A stretch of 64,000 nt of DNA from Datisca glomerata (taxonomy: Eukaryota; Streptophyta; Magnoliopsida; Cucurbitales; Datiscaceae): contig QANY01004032.1 of assembly GCA_003255025.1 (NCBI GenBank), positions 1 through 64,000 on the forward strand, given 5' to 3'. Of this stretch, positions 32,216-45,873 are shown one piece after another. A model generated the notes under the pieces. That model saw only the letters and a list, made by a program, of their open reading frames with translations, did no database searches and was not told where the DNA came from. Made by a program: the position numbers and the translations under genes. Numbering within the stretch: position 1 is the first letter of the stretch; each line of letters begins with the position of its first letter.

Positions 32216-34757
32216 ATTATAATGGTGAATGGTATTGAGAAATCTCAATCCTAAAAGCTAGCTTATGAGATGATGTTTTCCCTAGTATTTATGAACTGAC
32301 CATCAGTCTCTTTCGTAGTTGATGATGAATCACCTGAATACATACCAAATTTAGAATAATGGTGTAACAACTTATGGCTTTACTAAAAGTGTAACCAATT
32401 GTTGCGGGAGAGAACTACTCTTCCATGTTGAGAGGCGATTCCCGACATGGTACCATCCCTTTCTAAGGTTCATTAAATCTGTTGGGGTTTAACAAATATG
32501 TTAAGTATACATTTTCTAAATCTCCTAACATATTGTGAACCAGCCACATTTTCAACACTTGAGCGTTCAACAAAACTAGATCGGTACTCTTGTAATATTT
32601 TCCAGTGGGAGAAGTTATGCCTAATTGTATATGCGACATGTTTTAAAAATTTGAAGAGGTTGAACTTTGCACAATTACAATGAAAACCGTTATCAATAAT
32701 GAAACACTGAGAAATGAGATAAATTTATTAAAGAAGGCCCATCCTTAGCTCTTGGTGCCTCCTTTAGCTTGTCGTAGGCTGGAACATAAATCATTTCCTC
32801 ATGCTTGCATACCAAGTTAGAATTCCTAGGAGAAGATAAGCCTAGAGTTAGTAGAGACTGAATAGGAAGTCTTGTGGAATCCCCTTCCCTTATCTTGTTA
32901 AAGCTAGCATTCAGCATTTCAAGTTGAGATAATTTATTGGGATACGTGGATAGTCAAGTCAAATCTTTGCTCGATGTGTTGCAGACAAACAAGTCTAGAA
33001 GTAGAAAGGGAAGGAAATAGAAAAAGGCCCTCCTTCCTCCCTCTCTTTGGATTCTTCTTGTCATTTTTCTCTTTCATCCTACCCTTGAAGGTATCAAGCA
33101 CCTATTGGTTAAGGAGCTTGGTGTGTGATACTCAAACCGCTCTTTGGTCTGTTGGTGAGTTGGAGGGAACGAGACAAAGGGGGGTTGGTTATCGGTGGAG
33201 CATTTGAATTGCTCCTTTCTGTTGGAATAGTTGGAAATTTTCTTCATGAGAGTATGTTTGGTGTAAGGTATATTTTTCTAAATACCTGGAAAATTGGCAA
33301 TGCACATGTTTGGCATCACGCTTGAAGGAGGGATTCAGAATCCTGGAATTCAAATAAACTCTCCAATTGAGGGTATATGAAATCCCTGAAAAATGGGGGC
33401 ATGAGGATACAAACATTTCGTTGAAAAATCATATTCATGGCTAGTCCAAATTTCCCTTCCATCATCTCATCATCCTCTTTCATTCTCACCATCTCTCATC
33501 TCATCTCTTTTTTGTCATCCATAGTAACTCTCTGTCTCTCCTAGTGTGGTTTTTTTGTCTTTTTTTCTCTCATTTATTAGTTAAATATTATCTTTTTTTC
33601 TTTCCATTCTACACAAGCTTTCTACCTCGATAAGGGTATATAAATTTACTACTGATAATTTTGATTCTCTCCTACATATTTCTCTAATTTTTTTATTTAA
33701 AAATGGCGTTGGTATTTCATTATGTGTGACAACTGACAAATACATAAATATAAACAATGAAAGAGAAAGATAGAGCATGAGAGAAATGAATTTGTTATTG
33801 TAGGGCTGAGAGAAGAATAGTAAGAATAGAGTTGGGATGTGCGACTATAGAGGTGAGGTTGAAAGAAGAATATGAAGAATATGAAAGGACTACTGGAGAC
33901 TTCATAGGTTTGTGTGGGCTAGTGCATATGTGTGTTGGTTGGGGTTGGTGGTTCATTTGGGTGAGAAAATTGGTTAATATATTTGTGTTCTATGAATTAA
34001 GTAACAAGCAATATCCAGACACATTTTTGTCTAAGGGTAAGATAAAAAATGAGAATTATATTTTTAAAATTCTCTTCACATTCCAAAAAAATAAACAAAG
34101 TAATTAACATTCTCACCATTATATCATAACATTCTCAACTATTACCAAACACAGTAATATTAATTTTTCGAACATCTTACTTTCCCTAAGAGTTTTTTTT
34201 CTTATCAACATAGAGTTGGAACTTAGCCCTATAAATTGCAAGTGGACCAGTATGAAGCTTTATCTTCGTTGCTGGCTAGAGCCCCTAGCTGACTACTGGC
34301 TATTCCTTTCGAGCTCAATTGACATTTTCTTGATTATGTTCTTTTTCCTTATTTGAGATTGACTAATCAATGGACATTGATTCCTAAATCTTTCTTTAGT
34401 AATTCTTGGAAGGCCCCTATTAATGTAATGATTGAACAGTGTGTGTTGCTAACCTCAGGGTCGAGAACTGGTTTAAAAGTATAAGGTTTAAGTGAAATCC
34501 TCAGTATTGACTGTTTTGTGATTCTCAACCAATGTGTAGTTGTCGTTAAACGGCTAGATTTAGTAGCATTCTCAATTAACATAATAAGATTCAAGCTCGA
34601 AAAGGTGTACATGCTTGTTAGAAGTAGATGTAGATGTGAATGTGCCTAAGAAACCACCTTAACCATCACCCCTGAAATAAGTTATTGAGGCGTTTCCTAT
34701 TTGTAGATTTGTTATACAAGTCATTTAGCAACTTTCTTTCAGAACCTTAGTAGCGAG
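32216..34757. other. Intergenic region, no recognised gene
   Basis: Short frames (up to ~90 codons) have no family features. At 33247-34155 the ends read GTATGTTTGGTG and (reversed) GTGTTTGGTAATAG, a faint terminal-inverted-repeat pattern, but the rest of the ends does not align, so I do not call an element. The last 3 bases (TAT, 34758-34760) form the apparent CACTA target duplication. Confidence 0.4.
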
Positions 34758-35229
34758 TATCACTACAAAAAAACCCAGCTATGGTGGAAGTTTCTTAGAC
34801 CTACAACGGCGGTTTTATAGACCTATAACAACGGTTCTAACCACCGGCATATCCTAAGCAATTGTCATAAAAGTTTTTATGGCGGTTTTGGTAACCGCCG
34901 GAGTAACCGCCAGTATAGGTCATCTATACCGGCAATTCTAATCATGGGTAAAAACTTCAAAAAAATTTGTGTGTTTTTTACAGGCATGTTTTACCGTCGT
35001 TATTGGTTAGAGAAACCACCGGGATTGGTTAAAATTTATACAACCTCTTGTTTGTTTTGCAAACATCCCATAATCTTTCAAAAATACCTATTTCATAAAA
35101 ATATTTTATGATATAGATCCAAAACCTACCGATTTCTAATTTCTATAAAACTAAATTCTTACAGAAAATAATTCTAAAATATAATGTATCTAAATTAAAT
35201 TCATGTTACATTCAACCTAGGATAAATAC

Positions 35230-35966
35230 TGTTGTTACCGAATATCTCATGCGTGAGGTGGTGTGCAGTCTCTCCTCCATGTGTTGATCCTTTCTGTCTG
35301 AAGTCTTCATAGCATAAACAAAACACTCTAAAGACGAAGAAAATCATGGGTGGTTTCTTCGTCAAAGAGCCTTCGATGCCTAAGTCAGTATCATGGAGTA
35401 ATTTTGGCATAATTTTCCTTAGGAGAGAGTTGCATACCTTACACTGTTTGTAGATGAGATATTTATACCTGACCCTTGGAGAGGGATGAGTGTCGAGTAA
35501 GTTTCAGGAAAGGTGACGAACCTTGTCGAAATGACGACATGGAGGCGGCATCAAATACCCTTGTCTCCCAAGTTGACGTGAATTAAACGTTGATTTGCCT
35601 TTAGTCCTATTGGATGTGGTGGATGTGACATTTGGTGGCTGAGTCGACGCTTCATTACGCCGATTTGAAGTCGACCGGTGCCTGTTACAAATAAGGGAGC
35701 GCCATGTGGAACATTACTTTTGGCGAATAATGATGATGCCTAACACATGGCTAGTCGAGCTCCTGCGTCAGAACTAGCCCTCGAAGCCCCCTAGTTTATG
35801 TTGGCTGATGTTTCCCAAGCTTCTTTGGAGGCCGACATGATCAAGTCGGTTCCTTCCCTTTTGGGAGCTCAACTCTCCCATTCCTCTTCTTGGAGTTAAG
35901 TAGAAATGTTTGTCATGGCATTCCATGTGGCACCGTGTCATTAGAATTTCGAGAATACCCATAACA
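35230..35966 (-). repeat. 3' LTR of the Tat-type gypsy element
   Basis: It is 737 bp, reads TGTTATGGGTATTC at its minus-strand start, and has a minus-strand TATA (GGTATAAATATC, about 35462-35474). It matches 51473-52144 and 52145-52804 throughout, including GATGCCTAAGTCAGTATC and TAGGAGAGAGTTG. Confidence 0.8.
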
Positions 35967-36639
35967 GTTACCCGCAGTCCAGGATCTCGTGTGTCCTACC
36001 AGTTCAGGTCCGAAGACTTTCAGGTCTTTTCTTTAGGCGGGAATCGAATTGTGGAATTCCTTAGCGATCAAATCTGGGGGGTTAGGTGCCCCTTCAAAAT
36101 CGAATTTCCTATGTGTAGTTCCCACCTTTATAGGAATTTGAAACACTTCTTCTCAGGAGTAATGGTGATGATGACGCATGGGGGAGAGGAGCGGTGACCA
36201 CGTGACCACAGTTACCAACACGTCACCGGTCATGTCGATGTTTGAGATCGATTCCTTGAGCATGTCACTTCTTCAGTTGGTGGCCTCCTGACCTATCAAA
36301 TCATTCCCCTAAGGCCATTAAATGAGTGATTTCCTTCACATCCCTCCCCTTTCCTCATCTAAGAGATACGAGCTCTTTGGCAATTTCCTCTTCTACATTT
36401 ACCTCATTCTTCCTGAAAAATTGTGGGTCTCTTTTTTCCCAAGGAAAATTTTTCTAGGTGCTTATTCCTGATCTCTTCCTTCTCCTAGTCGACTTATAAG
36501 TATCAGATGGGACTTAAGCTCATCTACCAAGACAAGCGGTTTCTGTTCTAATCCTGAAAAGGATATAAGGTTGAGTGGGAGTCCCGACTATTTGGGGGCT
36601 GATGACTACCCCTCCTCCCTAATTGAAAGGTATCTATAA

Positions 36640-38691
36640 ATCTTTTTAAGAGAAGTACCACCTTCTGGACTACATCCATCTGCGACTGTCGGACGATCGT
36701 GAGAAAGAAATTATCCCTCGTCATGGTAGGATTGGTTTATACTCAACGACTCTGGAAGGCGGGTTGCGTCTTCCGCTGCACACCTTCTTCGGGAGGTGGT
36801 TCTCCTCAATGGGGATAACCTTGCCCCACCTTCATCCTAACTCTTGGAAGGTCTTGGTAAGATGTTGAATCTTGTGTAAGATTTATGGTGGTGGGGATTT
36901 CTCGTTGGAGGAATTCGACTTCTTGTTTCAGCTAAAGATTCCTCCCAAAAAGCTTGGCGATGAGGCTCTCTCCCGGACTCCAAGTTGGTACTACATTAGC
37001 AGCATGGGCGGAGGGGTGAAAGGGCTCGTGGAAAGCGTTCCCACCTAGTGCTATGACACGAAAGACCATTAATTTATGGCTTCTAGATCTTGGGAGTCCA
37101 ATCCTGAAGATTTAGGGATCACGACCTCTATACCTCATATTTTTAGAGCCGCGGGTAAGATTATGACTAGGAAGCAAAAAATATGTTTTTTCCCCTGGCC
37201 CTGAATGTTAACTCCTCTCTTTCCTTATCCGCAGCGAGGAGACAGAAACTGAGGGAACTCCCTGCTGACTTCATGGCCCAGATCCACATTCTAGCTGGAA
37301 TTCCCGTAGAGCAGCGCTGCTTCAGCCTTTTTACCTTTCCTGCCACTTTGCTCCAGGTAGGACTATACATGGATCCTCTGACAGGCCTCATGGTTGAGGT
37401 CTCTGAGATGGCTTGTTTAGCAGGCCTAACCTCGAAGAATTTTGGCCTTCGTAGTTCCAAACCTTTTTGTCACAGTGTATGTGATAATGTTCCTATATCT
37501 TGTTCCATGTTCTTTCCTCCTCCTCATTTTCTTTCTGTGTATATATTTATTGTCATGTCGTTCCTTGCAGGTTTTAGCTTCTTTGAGCAAACCCCTAGTG
37601 GAGCTCGAGGGTGCTAAGGCGAAGAGGTTGAAGGTCGTTCGTTCTAAGAAGCTGGGGAAGTTGGAGGAGATGGAGACCCTCCCTACGCCTCCTCTACCTA
37701 ACCATCTTTGGGGAACTTCGAGAGCAACGGTATCACCTCCCTCTCTCCTAACTTATGTCGGTCTGCCCCTTCTTTGAAGATTGTCATGAACCTTCCCTAG
37801 AAGTCTCGGTCGTCCTCTGGTCGAGGCCTATCACTGGACGACCCTGACCATGCAGCTCCTCAACGTTGTTCCCACTTCCTTCAATCAGTTCAGGTACAGA
37901 CTGAGGTGGCTAATCCCGAGGTTGAGGGTTCTCCGTCTCGACTCCCTAGGGCTTCTTCTCATGCTTATAATCGACCGAGCCTTGGCAGTTAGAAATGCAA
38001 GGCTCCGGCGATCATGGTAGCAGAAGGAGAGAATCTTAGTTCTGAGGACCAAGCTCGGGAGGAAGTGAGGAGGTTAATAGAGTGGTGGTCATCGCATGAA
38101 AACCCCGAGAAATGAGCTGCCCTTCTCAAACTACCGGTGACATTGCTTATTGATGCCTTTGGGGATCGCACCTTAGGTGTAAGTACATTCTCTTTTGGTG
38201 CTTCTTATGTCTGTCTGTCATTTCCTTACCCTCTATTTTATCATCTTCAGGTCCTCGCCTATAATACCCTGGTGTTGGCACATTTTGGACATTGCAGGCC
38301 CTGCCATGTTTATGGCGGCTGAGGCCGCTTTGAGGTAAGATGCCGAATTCACCATCATGAATCAAATGTGTAAATTCAATGTTTCAATGAATGACTGATG
38401 GGGGAGACTTAAGAGCTGCGTGTCGTGACGAGGAGGACGATAAGCCTCGAGAGGGAGTTGCTTCAGGCCCATAAAGTTCGTCGGGACCTGGAGACTCAGC
38501 TATCTGACCGTGATAAGGTCATCACAGTACTTCGTTGGCAAGAGAACACCTTGTTGAATAAGTTCTACCTTCAGAAGGAGAGTCTAGTTCGAGCCGAGAA
38601 TCGAGAGAGGGATGCTACTCAACACTTAAAGGATTTCAAAGAATCCCCTAAATTAAGGGATGCCCTTCTCCTAGAGTTCTCCCTTGGTTAG
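36640..38691 (+). pseudogene. Antisense extra ORF of the Tat element (Transposase_28-like), broken
   Basis: On plus, opposite to pol, frames read EIIPRHGRIGLYSTTLEGGL, LPLHTFFGRWFSSMGI, LHPNSWKVLVRC, FDFLFQLKIPPKK and WYYISSMGGGVKG between 36700 and 37030. This is the plant 'putative gypsy-type transposon' domain (Pfam Transposase_28), known as an antisense extra ORF between integrase and the 3' LTR of Tat-lineage elements. Further blocks are 37183-37460 (RRQKLRELPADFMAQIH) and a Glu/Arg-rich coiled coil at 38425-38691 (RELLQAHKVRRDLETQL). Stops separate the blocks, some of which may be introns. Its function is not known. Confidence 0.7.
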
Positions 38692-39094
38692 GATAGTTGT
38701 CGAGATGAGATTGTCGACGCTTCCTTAACTTTCCTCTAGAATTTGTGCCTTGCACCCGAAGCCCTATTTTTTAGATGCAGAGGTTTCCCAGCCTTTTACT
38801 GCTGTTCTAGGTGATTCTATCGTGGGAGTTGCCTCTTTACCTTCAGGTTAGTCTGGAGGAACTAAACCCCCATCATCAGAGCCCACCTAGAGTTATTTCC
38901 GGCACCTCTAGAGTTCCATCGCTTTTGTAATAAAAGTTTTTGCATGTATTATTTCTTTTTTCTTTTTAATGAGGATATGACTTCTTCAATGGCTTTGCAT
39001 CTCTCTTGCTTTTGTTACTATTTGTCCTTTGTCATTTTGTCTCTTGGAGTGTTTCTCCCTTGGAATTTCGTTGGATGTTCCTACTTTTTTCTGG

Positions 39095-39550
39095 AGCTTC
39101 GTCTCGTCTGGCGTGCTGGTGTGCTTGGTAGACATATCATTTTGATCCAGACTGACTAGTTAGAGCATTGAACCAATCATCACTTCCTGTTTTATAGAGT
39201 CTAGTCAAGCATTTCTGCTCAGACTAGAGCTCATTTCCCGTCTGACTAGCTGGTGTGCTTGGTAGTCACCACTTTTTTATTTCCGACTAGAGGGCTTGAG
39301 CACCGCGCCGCACTTTTAATCTCGACTGACCAGCTGAAGTGCCATGCCAATCATCACTTTTTATTTTATCCCAACTAGTCGACTAGAACACATTAACCAG
39401 TCATCACTTTTTATTTATTCTCGACTGGTCAACTAGAGCGTATTTACCAGTCATCACGATCAAAGATCATTTCCCGTTTGATGAGCTGGTGTGCTTATCA
39501 GACATCACTTTAATCCTGACTAGCAGGATAGAGCACCGCACCAGTCATCA
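39095..39550. repeat. Degenerate tandem repeat, unit about 60-70 bp
   Basis: Five to seven diverged units carry TCTCGACTnnnCAnCTnGAG, then GCATTnACCAGTCATCACTTTTTATTT. It lies between the integrase and the antisense ORF, probably in the intergenic spacer of the gypsy element. Confidence 0.55.
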
Positions 39551-39813
39551 TATTTTCCTTCATTGATCATTCTTAGGGAGGGGGGATGATCTTTATTTTT
39601 TAATCCTACAGAGATACAATCTCTCACCTCTTCATTTTACTATTAATAGTAGATCTTCAGGTGCTTTACATTCTAAGGATGCATCAGATCTCGCCTATCC
39701 ATGTCATGTAGTCGATATATGCAGAGACGTACCACCTTCGTTATTAAGTAAGGTCCCTCCCAATTGTGTTCGAGGGCCTCTATCTCCACATATTTCCTTT
39801 TTGTAGAACTAGG

Positions 39814-42047
39814 TCACCCATCCAGAACCACCATTGTCTTGGAGTTGTAGCACTGTGAGGCCGAGAGCTGGCATGCCTTGTTTCGTAGGTTCGCATGATC
39901 CCATAGCTCTTCTAGATCGTCCAGGTTGTGTATCAACTCAATGGCAGTCTGCTCTGAATTGTACCATTGAACTCGGTGGGAAGGGATTTCCGTCTCCACA
40001 GATATAATGGTTTCTGTGCCAAAATCTAGCCTGTAAGGGGTCTCTCCTATCGCTGTTCTGCTCGTGGTCCTATAATACATTTGGGAGCTCAACGACCCAC
40101 AATCCATTTCTTCCTTCCAATTTAGTTTTAAGGTTTTGTTTAATAGTTATATTAACCGCCTCTACTTGTCCGTTGGACTGTGGGTGGGATGGTGAGGAGG
40201 TAAAGCACCTGATTCTGAGGTGTTCACATGTCCACCTAAACCTAGCTATGCCAAATTGTTTATCATTATCTGTGATGATCGTATGTGGAATATCAAACAT
40301 GTAGATCATGTTCTTCCATAGGAATTCTGTGGTCTTATGCTCTATGATCATGGCTAAAGACTCTGCCTCTGTCCATTTGGTGAAGTAATCTATGACGACA
40401 ATAGAGAATCTATTTTAGCCCTTCCTCATCAGTAGAGGCCCGATTAAATCCACCCCATTGGGAGAACGACCATGGGCTTGGGATGGAGCTAAGAAGCTCC
40501 GAATGTTGGTGTGGAATGTTTGCGGTTTCTGGCACTTGTTGCACATTTTCACAAAATTCTTGGTATCTGAGACCATTGTCGACTAATAATACCCCTGCCT
40601 CTTTATCTTATGGTGAAGAGCACAGGCCCTGCTGTGATTCCCAAAGACTCCCTCATGGACCTCTGTCATGATGTATAATGCCTCATTGGGCGTGATGCAC
40701 CTCAGGTAGAGATATGAAAAGGCTCTTTTGTACAGAGTTCCATCAATAATTATATAATTGGCTGACCTGAAGCGGAGTTTTCACGTGGCTTTCCTATCTA
40801 AAGGTAGCGTTCCATCTCGTAGATACTTGAGTATGGAAGTGCCACAATGGTGCCACCGTTCTATTGCTAGTTTCGAACAACTCCTCCCTATCGATGCATG
40901 AACACGGAAGAAATTCCACAAGCACACTCATGTTGATCTCTGTGTCATAAGAAGAGGCCAATTTAGCTAACGCGTGCGCATTAGTGTTTAGGCTCTGGGG
41001 AATTTGTTGGATTGTGTAAGAGTCACACCTTCCAAGGAGGGCTCGTTATTGGGCCATGTACCTGGTCATATTGTCCCTGATTTGGTTGACGATCAGTTGG
41101 GAGTCATTGTAAATCCCCAGATTCATCACATTCAGGGTTCCTGCTAGTCTCAAACCTGCTAGCAGTGCCTCTTACTCTACTTCATTGTTTGAAGTTTTTA
41201 ATCCAAAGCGCAAGGCGTACTTGATCTCAGACTAGTCAGGAGCTATGAGTAGTACACTGACCCCGCTTCCCATTTCGTCAGAGGTGCTATCCACATATAA
41301 GGCAGAGAGTGCTTTGCTTGCCTCTGCTTCTTCTTCATGAGCCATCTTCAGGTTGACGATGAAGTCTGCCACTCGCTTACCACTTGATGGAGGTTCGTGG
41401 AATGAACTGAAGCACAAAATCACTAAGCTCAATGGCCCACTTACGATGTGCCCCGAGGACTCAAGTTTCTGGAGGACCTGCCATAGCAGAGATTTCATAA
41501 GAAATTGAACGGAGTGGGCTTAGAGGTATGGACAAAGTTTCCACGTGGTCATGACCAGGGTAAGAGCCATCTTCTCTCGTTTCAGGTATCATTCCTCTAC
41601 CCCCACCATGGCCTTGTTAACATAGTAGATTGGTTTCTGGATGAAGTCATTTTTTATTCGGATCAAGGTGGCATTGATGGCCGTTTCTGAGACCGCTAGG
41701 TACAAGGATAACACCTCTCCAGACACGGATTTGAAGAGTAGTGGCATGGGAATTCATGTAGTTTTCCAGAGTTTAAAAAGCTTCCTGGCATTCCTCAGTC
41801 CATTCAAAGGAAGCGTTCTTCCTTCATTTTGAACAAAGGAAGACACTTATCTATGGCCTAGGAGATGAAGTGATTGAGGGCTGCAACCCGCCCCATGAGA
41901 CTTTGGACTTCCTCGACGCTTCTCGGGGGCTCCATCTCCAGCAACGCCTTTATCTTATCAGGGTTGGCTTCGATCCCTCGTTGGTTGACCATAAAGCCTA
42001 GAAATATTCCTGAGCCAACGCAGAAGGTGCACTTCGAAAGGTTCAGC
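39814..42047 (-). pseudogene. Gypsy pol 3' part: RT end, RNase H, integrase (Tat type), broken
   Basis: The frame after the insertion joint has LNLSKCTFCVGSGIFLGFMV and GIEANPDKIKALLEMEPPRS (42047-41860, end of RT), RNase H with DEMGSGVSVLLIAPD (41498-41232), then integrase. Integrase has zinc-finger CNKCQKP (about 40545), core residues in NGVDLIGPLL, TDNDKQF and HPQSNGQVEAVN, so the D,D,E positions remain, ending at about 39814 with YRLDFGTETIISVE. Several stops interrupt it. The rest of RT lies at 51209-51425 beyond the copia insertion. Confidence 0.8.
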
Positions 42048-43920
42048 TGTTGAATCGGGTTTTGAAATTTGATGAAAAATAAATGAACCACAATCGGTTC
42101 GTGGGGGGAAAATCAAACAAAATTTCACAGCAAACATTTAATTATATTAGATCTAAAATATTTTCTATGATCATGCGTTTTAGATAAATGTATTTAGAAT
42201 AGGTAGAAACAATTTTATTAATTTATTGTATCGGAGTAATTTTGACTTGGTGGAATCCTTTTGATCGTCTAAGGTTCTTCATTCTTTGGGGTATGTAGAA
42301 CTTGAATCAATCTTCATATCAACAACCACTAATAGGATTCATAAGTATTTCTCATAAGGATATCTTCAAGAATTGAGTGAGAGCTCTCAAAACAACTGAG
42401 AACATTTTTCTTGTTCCTCTGGGGTTCGTCGGCAACAGGGAGAGGAGAGAGAGAAACTCTTTTCTTGCTCTATGTAATCACACACTGTGGTTAGGGGTAG
42501 AGATGCAACCCTACTACCATCCCTCATATAATAATTACAGAATTTTCACATATACCCCTATATTGTAAATTTCTGAAATTCACCATCTCTCTGCACTGCT
42601 TATGCGAATTTTACATCTCCCATAGAGCCAATGTTGTGTCTAAATTCATCAATCCAAATTGATAAATTAAATTGATATCTATTAATTAATTAATTAATTT
42701 CTTTTATTTACTAATTATCCAATAATTGAAAAGTAACAAATTAATTAATTTGAATATTAATTTTGCTCTTCACTATTTCAATGATGGACCCATGACATAT
42801 GAGATCGGAAAGTATACCTTGATCCAAAACACGTTTTGGTCCAATTGATGTTGTTTTTCATTCCTAACCTTATGAGCTACTCCTGAAACTAAATGGACTC
42901 ACATGAATAAAGTTATAGGATACAAATACTCAACGAATTGATCTCCATAAATTCTTAACCTATTTAATCTTGACATTGTACGACTCTACTATAGGTCCGA
43001 TACCGAATCAACTCTCGATTTATGCGCACTACAGTTTCTGTTTGTGTAAATAAACACTATTATTTCACGATCCACAGAATATATTAACATTTACCCTTCT
43101 CGAATATCACTGACAAGAGCGAGATATAAAATTACCATTTTATCCATCTAGTAATTATTTCCTTAATTCATTTATTGACTGTAATAAGAAAGACATATCA
43201 GTGAAGTGTCTCATACAATTCACAATGTTTTATTCAATAACTCATGTCATCGAGTACTAGGCCCGATTTATTTATTCACGTACCAATCAATAAAGCATAA
43301 GCTGATATTGTTACTTTTACAATCTTACCACGAATTCTATATCTGTGAATCACGCAACTCTAATATAGTTGAATCACGATCCCCAGTCGAGGTATCGTCC
43401 AATAATTCTAAATCACTCCTTTTGACGTATCAAAGATTATAATTAACTAGGTCAAGTTTCGTATTCACCTCAGGATTATGGTAATAATGAAAATATCTTT
43501 AAGGTGTAACAATTAGATTTCGAGCTAGACAAACGGGTTTGCTCTAACTAATTTATTACTGGTGTATTTAACATGTTCCATAACATGACTAGGTCAACCG
43601 TTAGAGTCTCCACTCCCATGACCCAAGAACGGCATCATTTGGTTCAGCCTAACAGTTGTAATCAGATTTTATTACCTAATCGATCTTAAGATTTTGAATA
43701 ACATTACGAACTCTTTCAAAAGAGTTTGTCTGGAAAACATCTCTGTCTTTACTCTTCTTACGTTAATAATAGTTCCATGACTTAAGTAAATTATAAACAC
43801 ACTTTAATTAAAGGAAAATTTTCATTTATTCATAAAATTCAGTAATACATAAATGTTAGAGAACTAATTAAATACTCATAAATAGTTATTACACTCTACT
43901 TTATGGATATGATTTAAACA
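42048..43920 (-). repeat. 3' LTR of copia element 2
   Basis: A 1,873-bp copy of 49396-51208, aligned throughout with small indels. Both contain the AATTAATTAATT tract and the TTCACGTACCAATCAATAAAGC block. The frame at 43206-43442 is LTR, not a gene. Confidence 0.8.
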
Positions 43921-44094
43921 AACTCCCACTTAGACTAAAGTAGGTGCGTACAATCTTGTATTTCCAAGATGAACATCAAAGACTATACTACCTAAAGTCT
44001 TCGTGAATGGATCTGCCAGGTTGTTGACCATCGATATGTGTGTTACTACAACTTCTCCACGCTGAAAAATCTCTCTAATGAGGTGATACCTATG

Positions 44095-45873
44095 CTATAC
44101 GTGTTTGCATCGTTTATGGTACATCGGTTCCTTCGAGTTTGCTATAGCCACACTAGTATTGCAATAAAGTGTCATGAGCTTATCGGCATCTGGAACGAAT
44201 TTTAGAGTCTTCAAAAACTTTCTAAGCGAGACAGCCTCCTTTACATACTCACAAGATGCCACATACCCAGCTTCCATGATAGAATCAATAATGCAAGATT
44301 GCTTGATACTCTCCATACTACTGCTCCACCATTCAAAATGAACACCGATCCTAAAGTGGACATCCTAGAATCCTTGTCTGCTTGGAAATCAGAGTCGGTA
44401 TAACCCACCTTATTCAATACCTGAATACACAAGCATGTAGTTCCTCATTCTCCTAAGATACTTGAGGATATGATTGATGACATTCCAATACTCGAATCCA
44501 TGATTAGATTAAAAATGACTCACCATGCCTACCGCATAGCAAATATATGGCCTATTGTAAAGCATCGCATACATGACACTTCTTACGGCTGAGGCATGGG
44601 AAATCTTTCTCATGTTTTCGTCTTCTTGGGAGACTGCTCCTTTGAAAAAGATGACTCCATGCCTGAAGGGAAGATACTCCTTCTTGGAGTCTTGCATACT
44701 GAAGTGATCCATCACTTTATCCATATAAGATGCTTGGGATAGTGTCAATGGTCTATTCTTCCTATCTCGAAATATCTAAATGCCTAAAACAAATGCAGCT
44801 TCTGCAAGATCCTTCATATCAAATTACTTTGCAAGTCAAACATGACATTAGACAATCATTCTACACCATTACCGATGAGTAGAATATCATCCACGTACAA
44901 GACAAGAAATATCTCTTTCCCTCCGTGTATCAACTTATATACACAAGGTTCGTCCACTAACCATTCATAACCATATTCTTGATAGCTTCATCGAATCTGA
45001 TATTCCATGACCGTGACACTTGCTTAAGTCCAAAAATGGACTTTAGCAGTTCAAAAACCTTACACTCTCGGCATTTTTCCATGAACTCGTCTGTTTGAGC
45101 CATATAAATACACTCTTCAAGATTGTCATGCAAAAATGTAGTCTTGATGTCAATATGCCAGATTTCACAATCGAGGACAGTAGCAATGGATAGGAGAATT
45201 CAGATGGACTTAAGCATGGCCACCGCCGAGAAGGTATCCTCACAGTCAATACCTTCCTTTTGTATGCACCCCTTGGCTACTAGCCTAGCTTTGAATGTCT
45301 CCACATTCTTATCCGCTATCTTTTCTTATAAATTCATTTACACCCTATAGGTTTTACCCCTTCAGGAGGATCTACAATCTTCCAGATACCGTTCGAGTAC
45401 ATCGATTGTATCTCGACGTTCATGGCTTCTCGCCATAGATTTACTTTAGGACTAGCCATGGCCTGCGAGTAGGAAATAGGTTCATCATGATCCTTATCTA
45501 AGACTGCTATTAAGGCATCTCCATAAGACATGTACTTGTTAGATTGTCTCATAACCCTCCCACTAAGTAGAGGCTCTGGCCCCTATTGTGGATCTTCCTT
45601 TATTGAATCGGGAGAAGGTCCTGATTGGGGAGTTGGTTTCCTCCCACTCAATAATTCCTCTAGGACAAGTGTGCTTCTCGATTTCACACTTCTTATATAG
45701 TCTTCTTCAAGAAAATGTGCATTCGTGATAATTAATGTTTTCTTGTCGATCGAACTATAAAAGACATATCCCTTCATTCCTTTGGGATATCCTACAAACA
45801 TGCATAATCCTGATTGACGGGTCAACTTGCCTGTCTTCGGTCTTAGTACATGTGTCGGGCATCCCCACTCCAT
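44095..45873 (-). pseudogene. Copia pol (integrase end-RT-RNase H) of element 2
   Basis: The integrase tail FVGYPKGMKGYVFYSS lies at 45780-45730. RT starts near DEPISYSQAMASPKVNLW (45500-45420) and its catalytic YVDDIL is intact at about 44885-44905. A SDFQADKDSRMSTLGSVF block (44400-44330) and CEYVKEAVSLRKFLKTL (44260-44200) mark RNase H. Frameshifts and stops occur between blocks. Confidence 0.8.

Noticed and set aside
33247..34155. Possible Harbinger-like element with TTTGGTG ends
   Set aside because: Only the GTTTGGT word is shared between the ends; flanking bases do not form a target duplication.
43206..43442. 78-codon frame repeated at 50503-50709
   Set aside because: It recurs because it lies in both LTRs of copia element 2; not a gene.
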